Shown: positions 32,348-43,629 of the stretch, piece after piece
Numbering within the stretch: the first letter of the stretch is position 1
Layout: every line of letters begins with the position of its first letter
Assembly: GCA_022570795.1 (NCBI GenBank)
Contig: JAKUDP010000001.1
Span: 496,001 to 560,000, forward strand
Source: Sphaerulina vaccinii
Taxonomy: Eukaryota; Ascomycota; Dothideomycetes; Mycosphaerellales; Mycosphaerellaceae
DNA length: 64,000 nt
Direction of reading: 5' to 3'
Made by a program: the position numbers and the translations under genes
Notes under the pieces: generated by a model
What the model was told of the DNA's origin: nothing
The model's input: the letters and a program-made list of their open reading frames with translations, nothing else
Database searches by the model: none

Positions 32348-33545
32348 GGCAGGAACAGAAGGCAGGGGAGAGGTTTGGCAGATGTCGAAGGTCGTTGTGT
32401 TGGTGAGAGATGTCGCGTGCTGCACGGAACGCCAACGCCAAGGGGACTAGCGAGAGGCAAAGACAAAACTTCACGTCTCTCCTGTTCACGACTTCGAAGT
32501 CATCAACACGGACCACCTAGCATCTTCAAGCACCGAGGACGGCATCGGAAGCGTAGCGAAGCTATAGCACACAGCTGTATGGAGTCAGATGGGGATCAAT
32601 GGCAAAGAGGTCGGTCATTACACTAGCTCACCTCCGTAACTATGCAACACATCAGCAGTAATGCCTCTCCTCCAGGCATGGCATCTTCAAAGACAAGCCG
32701 CCGATGCCCACGCTAGGATAATCGCTGGTGGAACGTCATTTACGTCTCTGGAGCGACCGCAGGACAAGCTACTGGGGATACTCCAACGTCTTCACTGGAC
32801 TCTAGACCGTGATAACGAGCACACCAGCACGTGAATGGATGCCAGTGACGGGCTATCGGGCAAGGAATCAAAGGTCAGGATCATGTGAACTGCCCCAGGT
32901 CGTCTTTGTCTACCAGCGGGCGGTTTAATCGCGCAGCTGCAGACATTTCCAGGCAATTGTTTCCAATCACCATGTAAGGCGATTTTCGAGGCTCGAGTAC
33001 ATAACGCGAATGCGAGTACATACTTAAGGAGCGGCCCAATTCTTCCTAAATCATGCCCGTTGATTATCACGCCTTGTGCGACATGATATCAGAACCAAGC
33101 TTGTCAGAATGAGAAGCAGAAGAAGACGTCCACCAGAAGACACGTCAGGTCCTTCAAACATCTGACAACGTGTCTGCGGAACTGGCCCAGGAGCGTGTTC
33201 TTAGGCTACAGTGCACAAACGGCTCCCGCCGTCCTCAGGCGTTGTGGTTAATCTCAATCATCCCAGGATGTCACCTTGTAGCTCACTTTGGGCTGCGTTT
33301 GCACAATTCGTTACTTCCTCCCAGCATCCACTTCACTCTCACTAGTGCGAGTTGAGAAGTCTGGGAAGTACCATCTTGAGCTGTCTATAAAGGCACCACA
33401 CCTCACCAAACAACTTCCTCTTCTATTCACACCTTTCATCCCAGACATCAACTACATCCTAACCCATACCCTTATACACAAGCACCACAGCACACACAGC
33501 ATCGCACAACGCTTCCTCAGCGCGCGCTCGTTCCACGAACACCCG
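32348..33545. other. Intergenic, 1.2 kb
   Basis: No convincing exon, repeat or RNA gene. The last 250 bp are AC-rich on the plus strand, upstream of the decayed GTPase gene. Confidence 0.45.
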
Positions 33546-35658
33546 ATGTGGCGACTTCATTGGCCTCACAGGAAGTCCTCGGCAAGCGCAAGCGGGTCGA
33601 GGACCAACACGACGACCAAGACGATGTTGAGGACAGTGCTTCGCAGCATAACGACGGACCCAACGAAGATTCGGACAGCAGCGACTCTGACGATGATGAC
33701 GACGACGACGTCAAGAATGAAGTTGAGGAAGAGGGCCTGTTCGTTGACGAGAACGAAGACGTTGAAGCCGAGCAAGACGATTTCGACCTCGATTCCAACG
33801 ATATGCCTATGGACGGCGAGATGGGCACTGACGCCATTTACGGCGAGCGCAAGGAGGCATTCCCACATGTGCCTGCCTGTGACCCTGCCACATCCCAGAC
33901 CGAGCAGGGTCTACTTGGCATCGTCGAGAGCGTCGTCAAAGTCGTGGACGAGCATCCATGCAATAGTAACTACGTCAAGTAGTTCCGTGATCGAGCAGAG
34001 GACTTACGCTCGATCCCAAAACCACAGCCGATCCGTATTGCGTTACTTGGAGATACTGGACCAGGTATGTCTGGATCTATCCTGCCCAGCTGCAAGCCAT
34101 TGACTTTGCATAGGAAGAAGCTCGCTCTTGGATTGCATTGTTGACGTGCCAGACTTGGCGAACGCGGTATGTCCGATTTATACACTAGGTGACCAGATGC
34201 TGACACAATCTAGCTGGCGCGAGGACGAATCGTGTACTTCTTCCGCCAGCGGATACTGCGGCCATCTCCTTGGGCAGGACAAGCGCTTCGCTGTGAAGAT
34301 CACCTATTTCGACGAAGAGACTGCAAAAGCTCTTATCAAAGAACATGTCCGATCCTGAAATCAGAACACGGAAGCCAAAGCTGACTGGGACGACGAGACC
34401 CGACAACAATACAAGTGTCGCGCAGATATCGCGGTGAAAACACTCAACGCACTCTTCTGCGACCACGAAGAATTTTCTTCACTAAGTGCCGTGGCGGAGT
34501 ATCTCAGCCACGCTAAGAGTTCCCAAAAGCTCTACAAGTGCTGCAGGGAGCTCTTCAAAGAGGCCCAGCTAGACTCCGAGAACGCGGTCTTCTTCTAAGC
34601 AGACACGTTCAACGAGTTCAGGGCGCTTATCGATCTGCTTCTGCCCGCCTCGTCCTCGCCTTCAGCTCCAAGTATCTGGCCGCTAGTGCAACTTGTGAAG
34701 TAAGTCAAAGCGAAGTGTACTTGCAAGGGCTATGCTAATGTCTGACAGGATTGGAGTCCATGGCTCCAGCATCCTGGAGCATGTCTCGATTGCAGATCTT
34801 CCTGGTATCGAAGACTTTCACAAATCCTACGAGTGGCACAAATGCTAACTACATGCAGGCATCAGCGACACCAACGTAGTCAAGGTCAAAGCCGCTGAGA
34901 ACTACCTGCGCGATTGCCATGGTGTGTGGGTTGTTGCTCTAATCGGTCGAGCAGTCAACAACTCTACTGTCAGCAATCTATTTGGTCGGCATGAACAGCG
35001 CTTTCGAGACCACATCGCAGTCATTTGCACGCGTTCCGAGGACGACATCAGTCCGGCTCTGGCGCTTGGCATTGGGTCTCGGCGTGTCCCGACCCTAGTG
35101 GATGACGCTAGTGGAATAAAGATATCAAGGTCGAAATTCCAGCTTGACGCGTTCCAGGACATCAACAATTTCGCTCTCACAAATAAAAACGAAATGGCGT
35201 CAGGCAGCCCAGCAGACGCATCGTCGAGCACGAACAAAGCGCGCGAAGGATCTCCACCAGCACCAACCTCGATCGCGCATCCGATTCGCGTCGTTCACGG
35301 CGGAATCCCCGTGATCAACGAGCCGGATCCGGATCCTGTATTCAAAACTATCACACCAGTCGAATCGTCACCGGCGCAGACTGAACATGCTGACGCCGAC
35401 GCCACTCTGAAACGTCTCAGCGCCAACTATGGCACCAAGCAACCGGTGGGAAATGTGCTGAGGGTCGCCAAGTTGCGCGACCTCAACCTCTCCCCTGCAT
35501 ACTCGAACGAGGCGTTCGATCCTCTAAAACTGCCACGCAAGGTCTCTGAGCGTAGTCAAAGACTGCGAGAGCTCGAGGAGAAGTCGCTACAAGCGAAGAG
35601 AAAGATCTCGCAAGTCGATTCACCCGAGGAGGGCGCTACGTTGAATGTCGAGGAATAA
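33546..35658 (+). pseudogene. Decayed SLIP-GC-like (dynamin-superfamily) GTPase gene
   Basis: The order of recognisable pieces follows fungal SLIP-GC-like large GTPases: a polar acidic N-terminus, an IRIALLGDTG P-loop segment near 34040, VDVPDLANA, FAVKITYFDEETAKALIKEHVRS near 34300, LEHVSIADLPG (the G3 motif) near 34790, and GVWVVALIGRAVNNSTV to AVICT near 34930-35030. Ordinary short introns are still visible at 34065..34114, 34167..34213, 34700..34748 and 34805..34858. Lesions: no in-frame ATG (the ATG at 33546 is 2 bp out of frame), TAG at 33980, a 1-bp frame mismatch at the exon junction 34214, TGA at 34356, TAA at 34596, and P-loop Lys replaced by Arg (GDTGPGRSS). After AVICT the frame stays open for about 200 codons of low-complexity sequence unlike the family. 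Read as a pseudogene, perhaps fused to unrelated DNA. Confidence 0.7.
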
Positions 35659-35699
35659 ATCAATGTGCATTCGACATGATCTGAATCAGGATGAGATCC

Positions 35700-36250
35700 C
35701 CTTTCCACTTCATGCGATATCGACCACGCTACTCGACGTAAGCTCGATGTGCTAATGAGAACAGCGTGGAAAAACGGAGAGCGATCCCAGCATTAGGTCA
35801 ACTGGCTCTGACATCCGCTGCGCATCGCGATTGTTCCTCTTACGAGCTTCGAGGACGGTTCCGCCGACAGACTACACGTGATCGTACTGGACCAAACGAT
35901 GTTTCGAGATAGATTCAGGTTGCTCCCTCATGTCATATTGACCACGCCATGCGAAGAAGCCTTGATATGTCAATGAGAACATCATGCAGAAATGGAGAGC
36001 GATACTAGCGTTAGGTCAACTGTCTTCGTCATCCACGCACTTTCACGACATGTGTATCCTGAGCACAAGCTGGAAGTGCTAGGTGAAGCCAGCAATCAAA
36101 GTGCCACCACTGAGGTCCAGGTCTCTCCTTCATGCTACATCCGACTACGCAACTCGAAATAGGCTTCATATGCTAATGAGAACGGCACGTAGAAACGGAG
36201 AGCGCTCCTAGTGTTAGCTTACATGTCTCTCACATCCGCTGATGTTTGTG
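35700..36250. repeat. Imperfect tandem repeat, three copies of about 200-220 bp
   Basis: Copies begin near 35703, 35922 and 36122. Each has a CTTCATGCTAC-like start, then AATGAGAAC, then a core resembling AACGGAGAGCG followed by TAGTGTTAG or CATTAGGTC. No coding frame is conserved between copies. Confidence 0.7.
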
Positions 36251-36396
36251 CAGCCGGGTCGTGAAGTTAGCGCATAGTGGCATCAGTAATACCTGTCAGA
36301 GTCTTGCCGCTCATTCATGAGACTGCCAAGATTTCAGGTTCGTGCCTTTTATGATGTCTAGCTCAGGTTCTGCTGTGCCGTGTACACTGTCGTCGA

Positions 36397-38314
36397 TCAT
36401 CTCTTCTGGTAGGTTGGCTTGAAAGCTCTCTTCGTCTTCTTCGACTTGCTCTTCTTCATATTCATCAACCTCCTGGCCGCTATAGCACTGCTTGTACCAT
36501 TCACCGGGTTAGGTGCGTTGGTCGTGGTGTTGTATGTCGCGTTTGTTGGGAGGACTGCGAACTGGACTGTTGCGTTCCCCTCGCGATACGTGCTCTCTGG
36601 TGTGCCCACAGACTTGTATGATTCGAAGCAGCTCCCGGTTCCACTCGCGATATCTTTGCCACCGATTGCGCGCTCGAACATCTCCAATGCAAGCACAGGT
36701 TGGTAGAACGGAACCTCGTGTCCAGATTCGTAGACGCGAACGAATGCAAAGTTCTTCGATTGCTTGACTTGGCCATGTACGATGTCATCTGAAGTGGTGA
36801 CATTCTCGTAGCCAGCGGTATCGAAGCCAGGTGCTTCAACCATTTCGGAAACCTTTTGTCCACCGAGCCAGTTGCAGTTGTAATCTGCGTCTCCGGCAAA
36901 TGTCACGACGTAGATACCACTCTTGATCAACTTTCGGATCGCTTCGATCGTGCCTTCCTCCCTATCATCATCACCAGTGCTGCCGAAGGCGCTGCCGACT
37001 GCTGAGTTGGATTCACTGAAGTTGACATATGCGCCGATAGCTTGCTGGACCTTGGGAGTGTTCAAGTAGTCCACGTAGAAGGAATATGGGAACGGGTCAG
37101 GTGTGAGCTCTCGAATGTCGTACTCATCACGGCCAGTAACTGTATCCAGAACGAACTCAACTTCTGTAGCACAGAAGTTGTCTGCCGCAGTGCAGATCTC
37201 ATTAATGCCCCTGGTGTTGCAATCTACTGTCTGATCGTAACAGTTGCCCTTTCCGTACATCGAGTTGTACACCTGATTTTTGATCGACTGGTTATACGGA
37301 TCGTAGTCGTATGTATTGCCTGGGTATACAGAAAAGTTGTAGTAGGCTTCGTATTGTACCAGTGGGTCGTACCAGCCTAGCATTGAGTCAAAATGGTCAG
37401 CATGCAATTCGCAGACCTGTGTCATCAAGGGTTCACTCACCATTTCCAATGAGAACAGTCTCGAGATTGATGTGGTGTGCGCCAGGCAATTCCCCTTTCT
37501 TGATGAGTGCGTTCTGATCTTCAATGTACGAATTAAAGATCGGCGCATAGTGCCCACCATAGGATTCCGTAGCGAAGTTAAACTCGTTCCTCGAATATTG
37601 AGGGAAGGCTCCCATGAAGCCCTGCAATGTCCTGCGATTCGTTAGGACACAAGCCATGGACATATCGTCTGTTTCATCGTATGTCTTGGGATGGGTTGTG
37701 CCCAAGAGAACTCACCTCCACATGCTAGGCGCGGCATTGATAGTCGAGTTCGCAGTATCCGTTTGGTTTGGGTAGCTGTAAGTCCCGCAGGTGTCTCCTG
37801 CATAATCTGGGCATGTCGCATTTGGAAGCTGAATAATGTCTGAAGATGTCTGGTATCCTGGTATCGGAGTCGAGTAGCTGAAGCCTACTTGAGCAGGATG
37901 ATCGATGAAGAGCATGTTTGACGCGTTATTCCAGGCATAGGGATTCGAGTAGAGGTCTCCATTCGAGTCAACGCCACAAGGACCAAGCTCTTGAAACAGT
38001 CCGATCATTGAGGAAGAGCCTGGACCTCCATTGATCCATACTGTGAGAGGTGCTTTCTCTGGATCTTCCTGCCGGCTCTCAAAGAACCAGAAGAAGATGT
38101 GCTGATCTTCAAAGACATCGACATAGCCAGAGTAGCTCTTCACGCCCGGTGTTGTCTCGCAGATGCCATCAGGAACTTGCTTCGAACGGACTGGAATGTC
38201 TAGATATCCTTTTGAGCTTGTCAAGTCGGTGGGAGGTGTCACAAATTGCGCGTTAGCTGCTGGAGCAATCAGTATGGCCAAGAGCGAAGAAGCCCCCAGT
38301 AATATGGATGCCAT
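36397..38314 (-). CDS. Secreted serine carboxypeptidase (S10 family)
   Basis: Three exons, right to left: 37716..38314, 37441..37631 and 36397..37376, giving 589 residues. Residues 1-22 are a signal peptide ending ANA. WINGGPGSSS (about 93-102) forms the oxyanion region. The nucleophile is in TESYGGHYAP (about 220), the catalytic Asp in FAGDADYNCNW and the His in YESGHEVPFYQP. It cleaves C-terminal residues from peptides in vacuole or culture fluid. The C-terminal 35 residues are rich in Lys/Arg, including KKSKSKKTKR, which is unusual for a secreted enzyme and may be removed or mediate wall binding. The first intron (37632..37715) is a near-copy of an intron in the aminopeptidase gene 9 kb away. 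Confidence 0.94.
37632..37715 (-). mobile_element. Introner-like intron, family A, copy 2
   Basis: 84-bp intron of the carboxypeptidase gene, by eye about 80-85 percent identical over its length to 28524..28608. The host exons are unrelated, so the likeness is confined to the intron. Same GGGCACAA/TTGTGTCC pairing and same CCTAACGAAT branch region. Confidence 0.8.
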
Positions 38315-39518
38315 GGCGGTGAATGAGATGCAGAAGAGAGAGCAATGCCACCGGCAAGAATGAAACCGCCCTTGGGACCTGCCATGATTTTGTACGCGTC
38401 CGTCCGGAATCCACTTCGCGATCCTGCCTGCTGCTCAGATAGGCGAGGTGACACGCGAGGAGCGATGCTACTGCAACGCGATGATGGCATACTACGGAGG
38501 CTCTAGGCTTGAAGAAGAAGGCGTTCCTGAAGAAGATGCGATAAGCTCTAGAGGGCAAAGTGCTTGATCAGTGACAAGCGTGAACCAAGTTGATGACCAA
38601 GTCGAGGTGGAGTTGGGCTCAGTCGGAGTTCGGCACGATTCTGCCGGGTGAATGCTGCAAACGACTTCACACCGGCTTCCTGCGTCTTTTTCTCACGCTG
38701 CGTTCCATACCAGAACTTCGAAAAGTGCATTCACAATGCCTGCGGCCTTCGTGAAGAGTTCAGGAATGGTCGCGAGCACTTCGCCCGAACTGGTATACAG
38801 GAAGCCATGGACGAAGAGCTTGGAATCACGGTCTGGCCGTCTGGGCGCGTAGAAAGTGACCAACAGCAATGATGCGGATGCATGCAGTCTGCCGCGGAGT
38901 GCCCATCTCCCTGGGAGTCGCCAGATCTGTGCTCAGATGGGCATGATGAGGAAGAGATGCTCAGGTTATGCTGCGGAAAAGGATCTCTGGCCTGCTGCAA
39001 TCGTTGAGAAAACGCGTAGCCAGGTCCTCTGCGACATCGCATTGTCTATGCCGGCGTGAGTATCTCTGCGCAGGCAGGCAGTCGTTCTGGAAGTGGAGAG
39101 CCAGTGAAGCACTCGTTGGGGGCGTGCGCGGACAGCAAGCATCCGTGTTGGCGGAACTGCAGTGAAGCACCTTTTATCTGGAGACGGGCGGTGACGCATG
39201 GAGAATCTGCATCTGATTGACACTTTTATTCTAGTATGCAGCTGCTAAATCATAGCTGGAAACCTTTCTCAGCCTCGAGAACTTCGGGCGAACATCCACT
39301 TCACTCACTTGTGAGTCGGCCTTTCCTGCAGTGATCTCGACAACTAGCATTCACTCACTCGTGAGCAAGCATCACCTAGAAACGTCTCCCCGCTCGCAGT
39401 AGACACCGAGCTGGCCGATGTCCACACGCAGCAGCAGCGAGCGACTACAGACCCTTTCGGAGAAGACTGCCGACCGACGTTCTAGTACCGCGACTCCGCC
39501 CGCACAGCTCGATATGTC
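38315..39518. other. Intergenic, 1.2 kb (divergent promoter region)
   Basis: Between the carboxypeptidase and the coiled-coil gene. Several short overlapping frames exist but none has motif or splice support. Two palindromic sites close to the coiled-coil gene are listed separately. Confidence 0.45.
39303..39366 (+). promoter_or_regulatory. Pair of ACTCACnnGTGAG palindromes
   Basis: ACTCACTTGTGAGT (39303-39316) and ACTCACTCGTGAGC (39353-39366) are palindromic 14-mers exactly 50 bp apart, 150-220 bp upstream of the coiled-coil gene start. They look like twin binding sites for a dimeric factor; the factor is unknown. Confidence 0.4.
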
Positions 39519-41647
39519 ATGGCTGGCACCGAAGACGACACCGATTTTGCGACGCTACTTAGCTTCCAAAGACCTATCGACAGAGCTGTCGCACATATCG
39601 ACGATTTGCGCACTCGCAACAGAGACCTTACACGCCAGATTTCTGACCTCCAAAGAAGTGCGTCCGAGGCAATAGATGCGCGGTCTGCATTGCAGAAGCA
39701 ACACGATGATATAGAGAAGGAGCGCGATCAGCTCCTGAAATCATCTGAGAAAGAGGCTGAAGATGCCGCGAAGCTGCTGGAAGAAGCTAGAGAGGCGAAG
39801 CAGCGATTGTGTGATGGCAACAAGGCATTGCGCGAGGATATCAAAGATCTCGAGGAAGAGAAGAAGTCGGCGCAGAAGGAAACAGATGCGATTACTCAAC
39901 AACTAGTCGACAAGAAGAATGAGGTCTATGACGCCGACCAGACAATCAAGGATCTCCGACACGCGAACTCGTCTCTGAAGCTCACCATCGAGCTCAAAGA
40001 CAAGACGTTTGATGAGCTTAAGGGCGAGAAGGACACGTTACATACAAAGTGCCAGTCACTTCACTCACAGGAGAGCATACTGAGGACGGATCTGCTTGAT
40101 CGAACGAAGAAGGCGGAAGCTGCAGAAGCCGAACAGAAGAAGCTCTCGAAAGCTTGTGAAGCCCACCAGGCCACCGTCAAGGATCTCAAGGGGCAACTAT
40201 CCAAGAAGAACTTTCAGAGCAACATCATCTCCACGAAAGATGGCAAGATTCAGGAGCTTACTAACAGCATTCGTGAGCTCAGCCAGGATCTTGAAGCAGA
40301 GAAGAACAGAAGGTCCCATCAGATCGACCTTCTTGCCACAAGAAACGCCGAGATCCAAGAACTCAACGAGTACAAGGACGGCGCAGCAGAGAGACTCCGC
40401 CAAGCTCGAGACGATCGTGACGGTACGAAGACGCAGCTGGATGCCTTACAAAGCACTTCTGAAGATCTCGAAGTGCAACGAGATACCCTAGCAGGTCAGC
40501 TCGAGCAATGTCAGAAGTCGAAGCTGGCGACGGAGTCACGGCTCTCTGCAGTCACTGAGAAGCTACGGCGCGTAGAGCAGACCGTGGGGCAACAAATTGC
40601 TGCTGAGCGAGTCAGAAATGAGGAAGCCGAGAAGCGAAGCAGGGCGATCAGAATTGGTGATGCAATGGGCTCCCATTTCGAGATATTACTGCCCGAGGGC
40701 CATGGGCGACGTTTTAAAACCAACAGCATCACATTCGCCGAAGGCAAAGCCCCAGATCATGGAAGTAGCCTGCGCGAACTCTGGCCCACTCTCAACGAGG
40801 AGTGGAAACTTCGAGAAAGCGTTGACATCAAACATCACTCATGGATCCTGACCAGTCCAGACCTCTCGGAGCTGTCATCGGAAGTGGTTGAGAGAAACAT
40901 CAGATACCAGGATTTACCTGTCGAACGGAGAATGACGAACAAGCAACAGCAAGAAGCCGCTGCGGAGCTGGCCGAGGTACACTAGCACGTCTACGAGATC
41001 GTATATGGGTTTGACTGATATCAAACAGAATAGCTCCCACATGCCTGTGCCATCAAAAGAGGACCATGAACCTACCTGCGCTTCGTCGGCTCCGTTCACC
41101 ATGTACGTAAGATACCTATTTTCATGCTTCTCCTCAGGTCCGCAGTCACTGGGCTGCTGGGTCGGAGGATCGACATAAATCTTGCAAATTACGCTCTCAG
41201 AGATACTTGCTAACTTGTCACTTCAGGCCCACTCCGGAGTCGAATCGGAATTCCATCAGCAGTACTGTAGCCGTACCGACAGGACCTCGAAAACGTCCCT
41301 CGTCACGTTCTCCTGAACGCGAGCGAAGGTCTAAAGCCATCTGTCGCACCTGCAGGAAGTATCAAAACTTCTGCACTTCATTAGGCAGGTGCACCGAGTG
41401 CGCTCGCCGCGGCAACAAATGCGTATATCGCAGGTGCTCGCAGGGTGACGGCTGCCAGCTCAGAGGCTGCACAAGCTATCATCCGGATCAGTGGCAAGGC
41501 CTTGAGCAAGGAGATTGGAGTTCAGAGGAGGACGGCTTCTTCAAGAAATTGGGACAGGAAGGTAGAGCAGGACGGACGAGTGACAAAGGTATCCCCGGCT
41601 ACGAGTGCGCTCCACGCCACTCAATGCCAGTATTACAATCCTGTTGA
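39519..41647 (+). CDS. Coiled-coil protein with C-terminal Zn2Cys6-spaced cysteine cluster
   Basis: Model: exons 39519..40976, 41029..41102 and 41227..41647, 650 residues. Residues about 25-380 are a long heptad-rich coiled coil (Glu/Lys/Leu/Gln-rich) without Pro, followed by a globular segment at 385-485. The third exon encodes a basic, Ser/Arg-rich stretch and then C-x2-C-x6-C-x5-C-x2-C-x6-C (starting CRTC, near residue 560), the exact spacing of fungal Zn2Cys6 clusters, followed by three further Cys. A Zn2Cys6 cluster at the C-terminus behind a coiled coil is not the normal layout. Alternatively the first exon ends at the TAG at 40983 (488 residues) and a separate small Zn2Cys6-type gene starts at 41041. 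The 124-bp intron 41103..41226 belongs to introner-like family B. Confidence 0.55.
41103..41226 (+). mobile_element. Introner-like intron, family B, copy 3
   Basis: 124-bp intron with TCAGAGATACTTGCTAAC before the acceptor, identical over 16 or more bases to intron 1 of the DCAF4-like gene 26 kb away. The 5' half is diverged. Confidence 0.55.
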
Positions 41648-41669
41648 CGAGCGTCTCACATTGCCATTG

Positions 41670-41797
41670 ACTCTGGTACGCTAGTTCATGTTCAACTTGG
41701 CATAGAACTAGTTTCGACACAACAGGACTGATTTTCCTGGTCAGCTTTCACTTATAGCTAACAACTCTGGAACGCTAGCTCATGTTCGCCTTGGCAT
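41670..41797 (+). repeat. 34-bp direct repeat pair and TTGC microsatellite
   Basis: 41670-41703 and 41764-41797 match except for about 5 bases (both contain CTCTGG, CGCTAG and TCATGTTC, and end CTTGGCAT). A TTGC run of about five units follows the second copy. No gene is supported here; the segment 41648-42246 is otherwise featureless. Confidence 0.6.
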
Positions 41798-42246
41798 CCA
41801 TTTGCTTGCTTGCTTGCTTGCTTGGAGTAGCTCGAGTAAGTGTTCGGCCCGTGTTGCCCGAGTCGAGCTCCGATAGCTATCACTTGCCAAGGACCAGGAT
41901 AACCAATGTGGTACTTCTTCAGGCACGAATCCCTGTTATCTTCAACGACGACTCGACGGCATCGACACGGCGGTCACATTCCGCACAGAAGGCATTGGCC
42001 TTCTGTGGTCTTGTGGACACCAAAGTTTGTATAGCTTACGGCCATTGCATGCTGATGCTGTTTCGTAGACGCAGAAAGATGTGACGAGAGCGATAAGATT
42101 GGATTCAAGTTATCTGCGGAGTAATGGAAGTTGGCGATAACGTCTCCTCAGAGATGATACTTATGATCGCAGCGACCTCCCGCATCAAGCAGACCGCAGG
42201 CATCCACTGGCTCTGAACACATCTTGAGACCCCAGGACATCCTACC

Positions 42247-43589
42247 ATGGCTTTGCAGTCGTCGATCGTGGACAGCCTCAACAATGTGATCCCACTACAC
42301 ATCCTGGTTCCCGCCATCATCTTCATCATCACACTTCTAGCAGCCGGAGCTCTTATTGACAGCTCCGCAGTCAAAGACATCTACGAGCCGAAAGAGAAGC
42401 CCACGATCAAGATCGAAGAGGTCAGTCATCCATAAGCCATACTCACACCGTGACTAATATACTCCAGCTATGGCACTATCCCGTCAAAGGCCTAGGCGGC
42501 ATCAAAGTCGACAGAGCCACAATCGGTCGCCAAGGCTTCGAAGACGACCGTACCTTCGTCCTAGTCAAGATCCACAGAGATGAGAAAACCGGCGAAGTCA
42601 CAATCTTGGAACCCATGTACAGCGGCTTCAACCTCCAGATGGTGCTCTTCCAATGCATTATCGAGAACCGAGACAACGGACCAAATGCTGGATCCATAAC
42701 CATAACTCGAATCGGCCCAGAAAACCCAAGTCCGAAGCAATTGACATATACCGGTAAATCCGAACATCAAATCCAATTCCCTCTCCGACCAGATACAACG
42801 AACCTCCCCAAGACAGAAATGGATATGCACGGATCTGCCTGCTCAGTCTACGACATGGGATCCGAGATCTCATCCTGGCTAACGAAATACCTACATTTCG
42901 AAACCAAACTTTTCTATATCGGCGATAGTGCCCGTGTAGTGTTAGGTTCAGGTGCTCCAAATGCCGACATGGCGATAGAACGACGCTCGCCATCTCTCGC
43001 AATGGTCAGAAAGTTCTTGCCGAAATCTATCTTAACGCCTACGGAAACGATCACGTTCCAAGATATAGGCCAATACCTCGTCGTCACCAGAGAGTCAAAC
43101 GCTGACATTTCTGCCAAGCTAGAAGGCTATGAAATGGACATTCATAAATTCCGTCCTAACATCATCGTTTCTGGCTCTCCGGCTCCTTTTGACGAAGATT
43201 TCTGGTCCCAGCTTCTCTTCGAGAATAGTGGTGTCAAGATGAACTTCGGAGGCACATGTTGGAGATGTCAATCTATCACTGTAGATCTCAAGACAGGCAA
43301 AAAAGCTGAGGGGGAGGAAGGGGAAGTTTGGAAGAAGCTGAACAAGTATAGGAGAGTTGATAAGGGTTGGAAGTATGGACCTGTTTTTGGGAAGTATAGT
43401 TATACGAGCTTGAAGGATATGGGAAAGACGCTCCGGGTAGGCGATGAGGCTGTTCTGACGAAGAGAGTCAGAGAGCAGCCCGTTTTCGGTGAGTTTGATG
43501 TGATTGTCCTGCTTCTTGACCTCTTGCTGATGCTATCTTGTGTAGACTGGCCGTTGCCTAAGGCTGTTGTGGCTGCCTTCTCGGGCTAG
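42247..43589 (+). CDS. Membrane-anchored MOSC-domain protein (mARC-like)
   Basis: Three exons, 42247..42420, 42468..43488 and 43546..43589, give 412 residues. Residues 17-38 are a single hydrophobic helix, so the protein is N-terminally anchored. An MOSC N-terminal beta-barrel region starts at LWHYPVKGLGG (about residue 59), and the MOSC core ends with GGTCWRCQSITVDLKTG near residue 340. The Cys in this segment is the family position for the molybdenum-cofactor sulfur ligand. Mitochondrial amidoxime-reducing proteins (mARC) and bacterial YcbX have this architecture and use molybdenum cofactor, as nitrate reductase does. Substrate is unknown. The last intron is 57 bp, a multiple of three, and stop-free; retention would insert a hydrophobic 19-residue segment. 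Confidence 0.85.
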
Positions 43590-43629
43590 ATTAAGAGACC
43601 GACGTCTACATTATTAAGTGACACTATCT

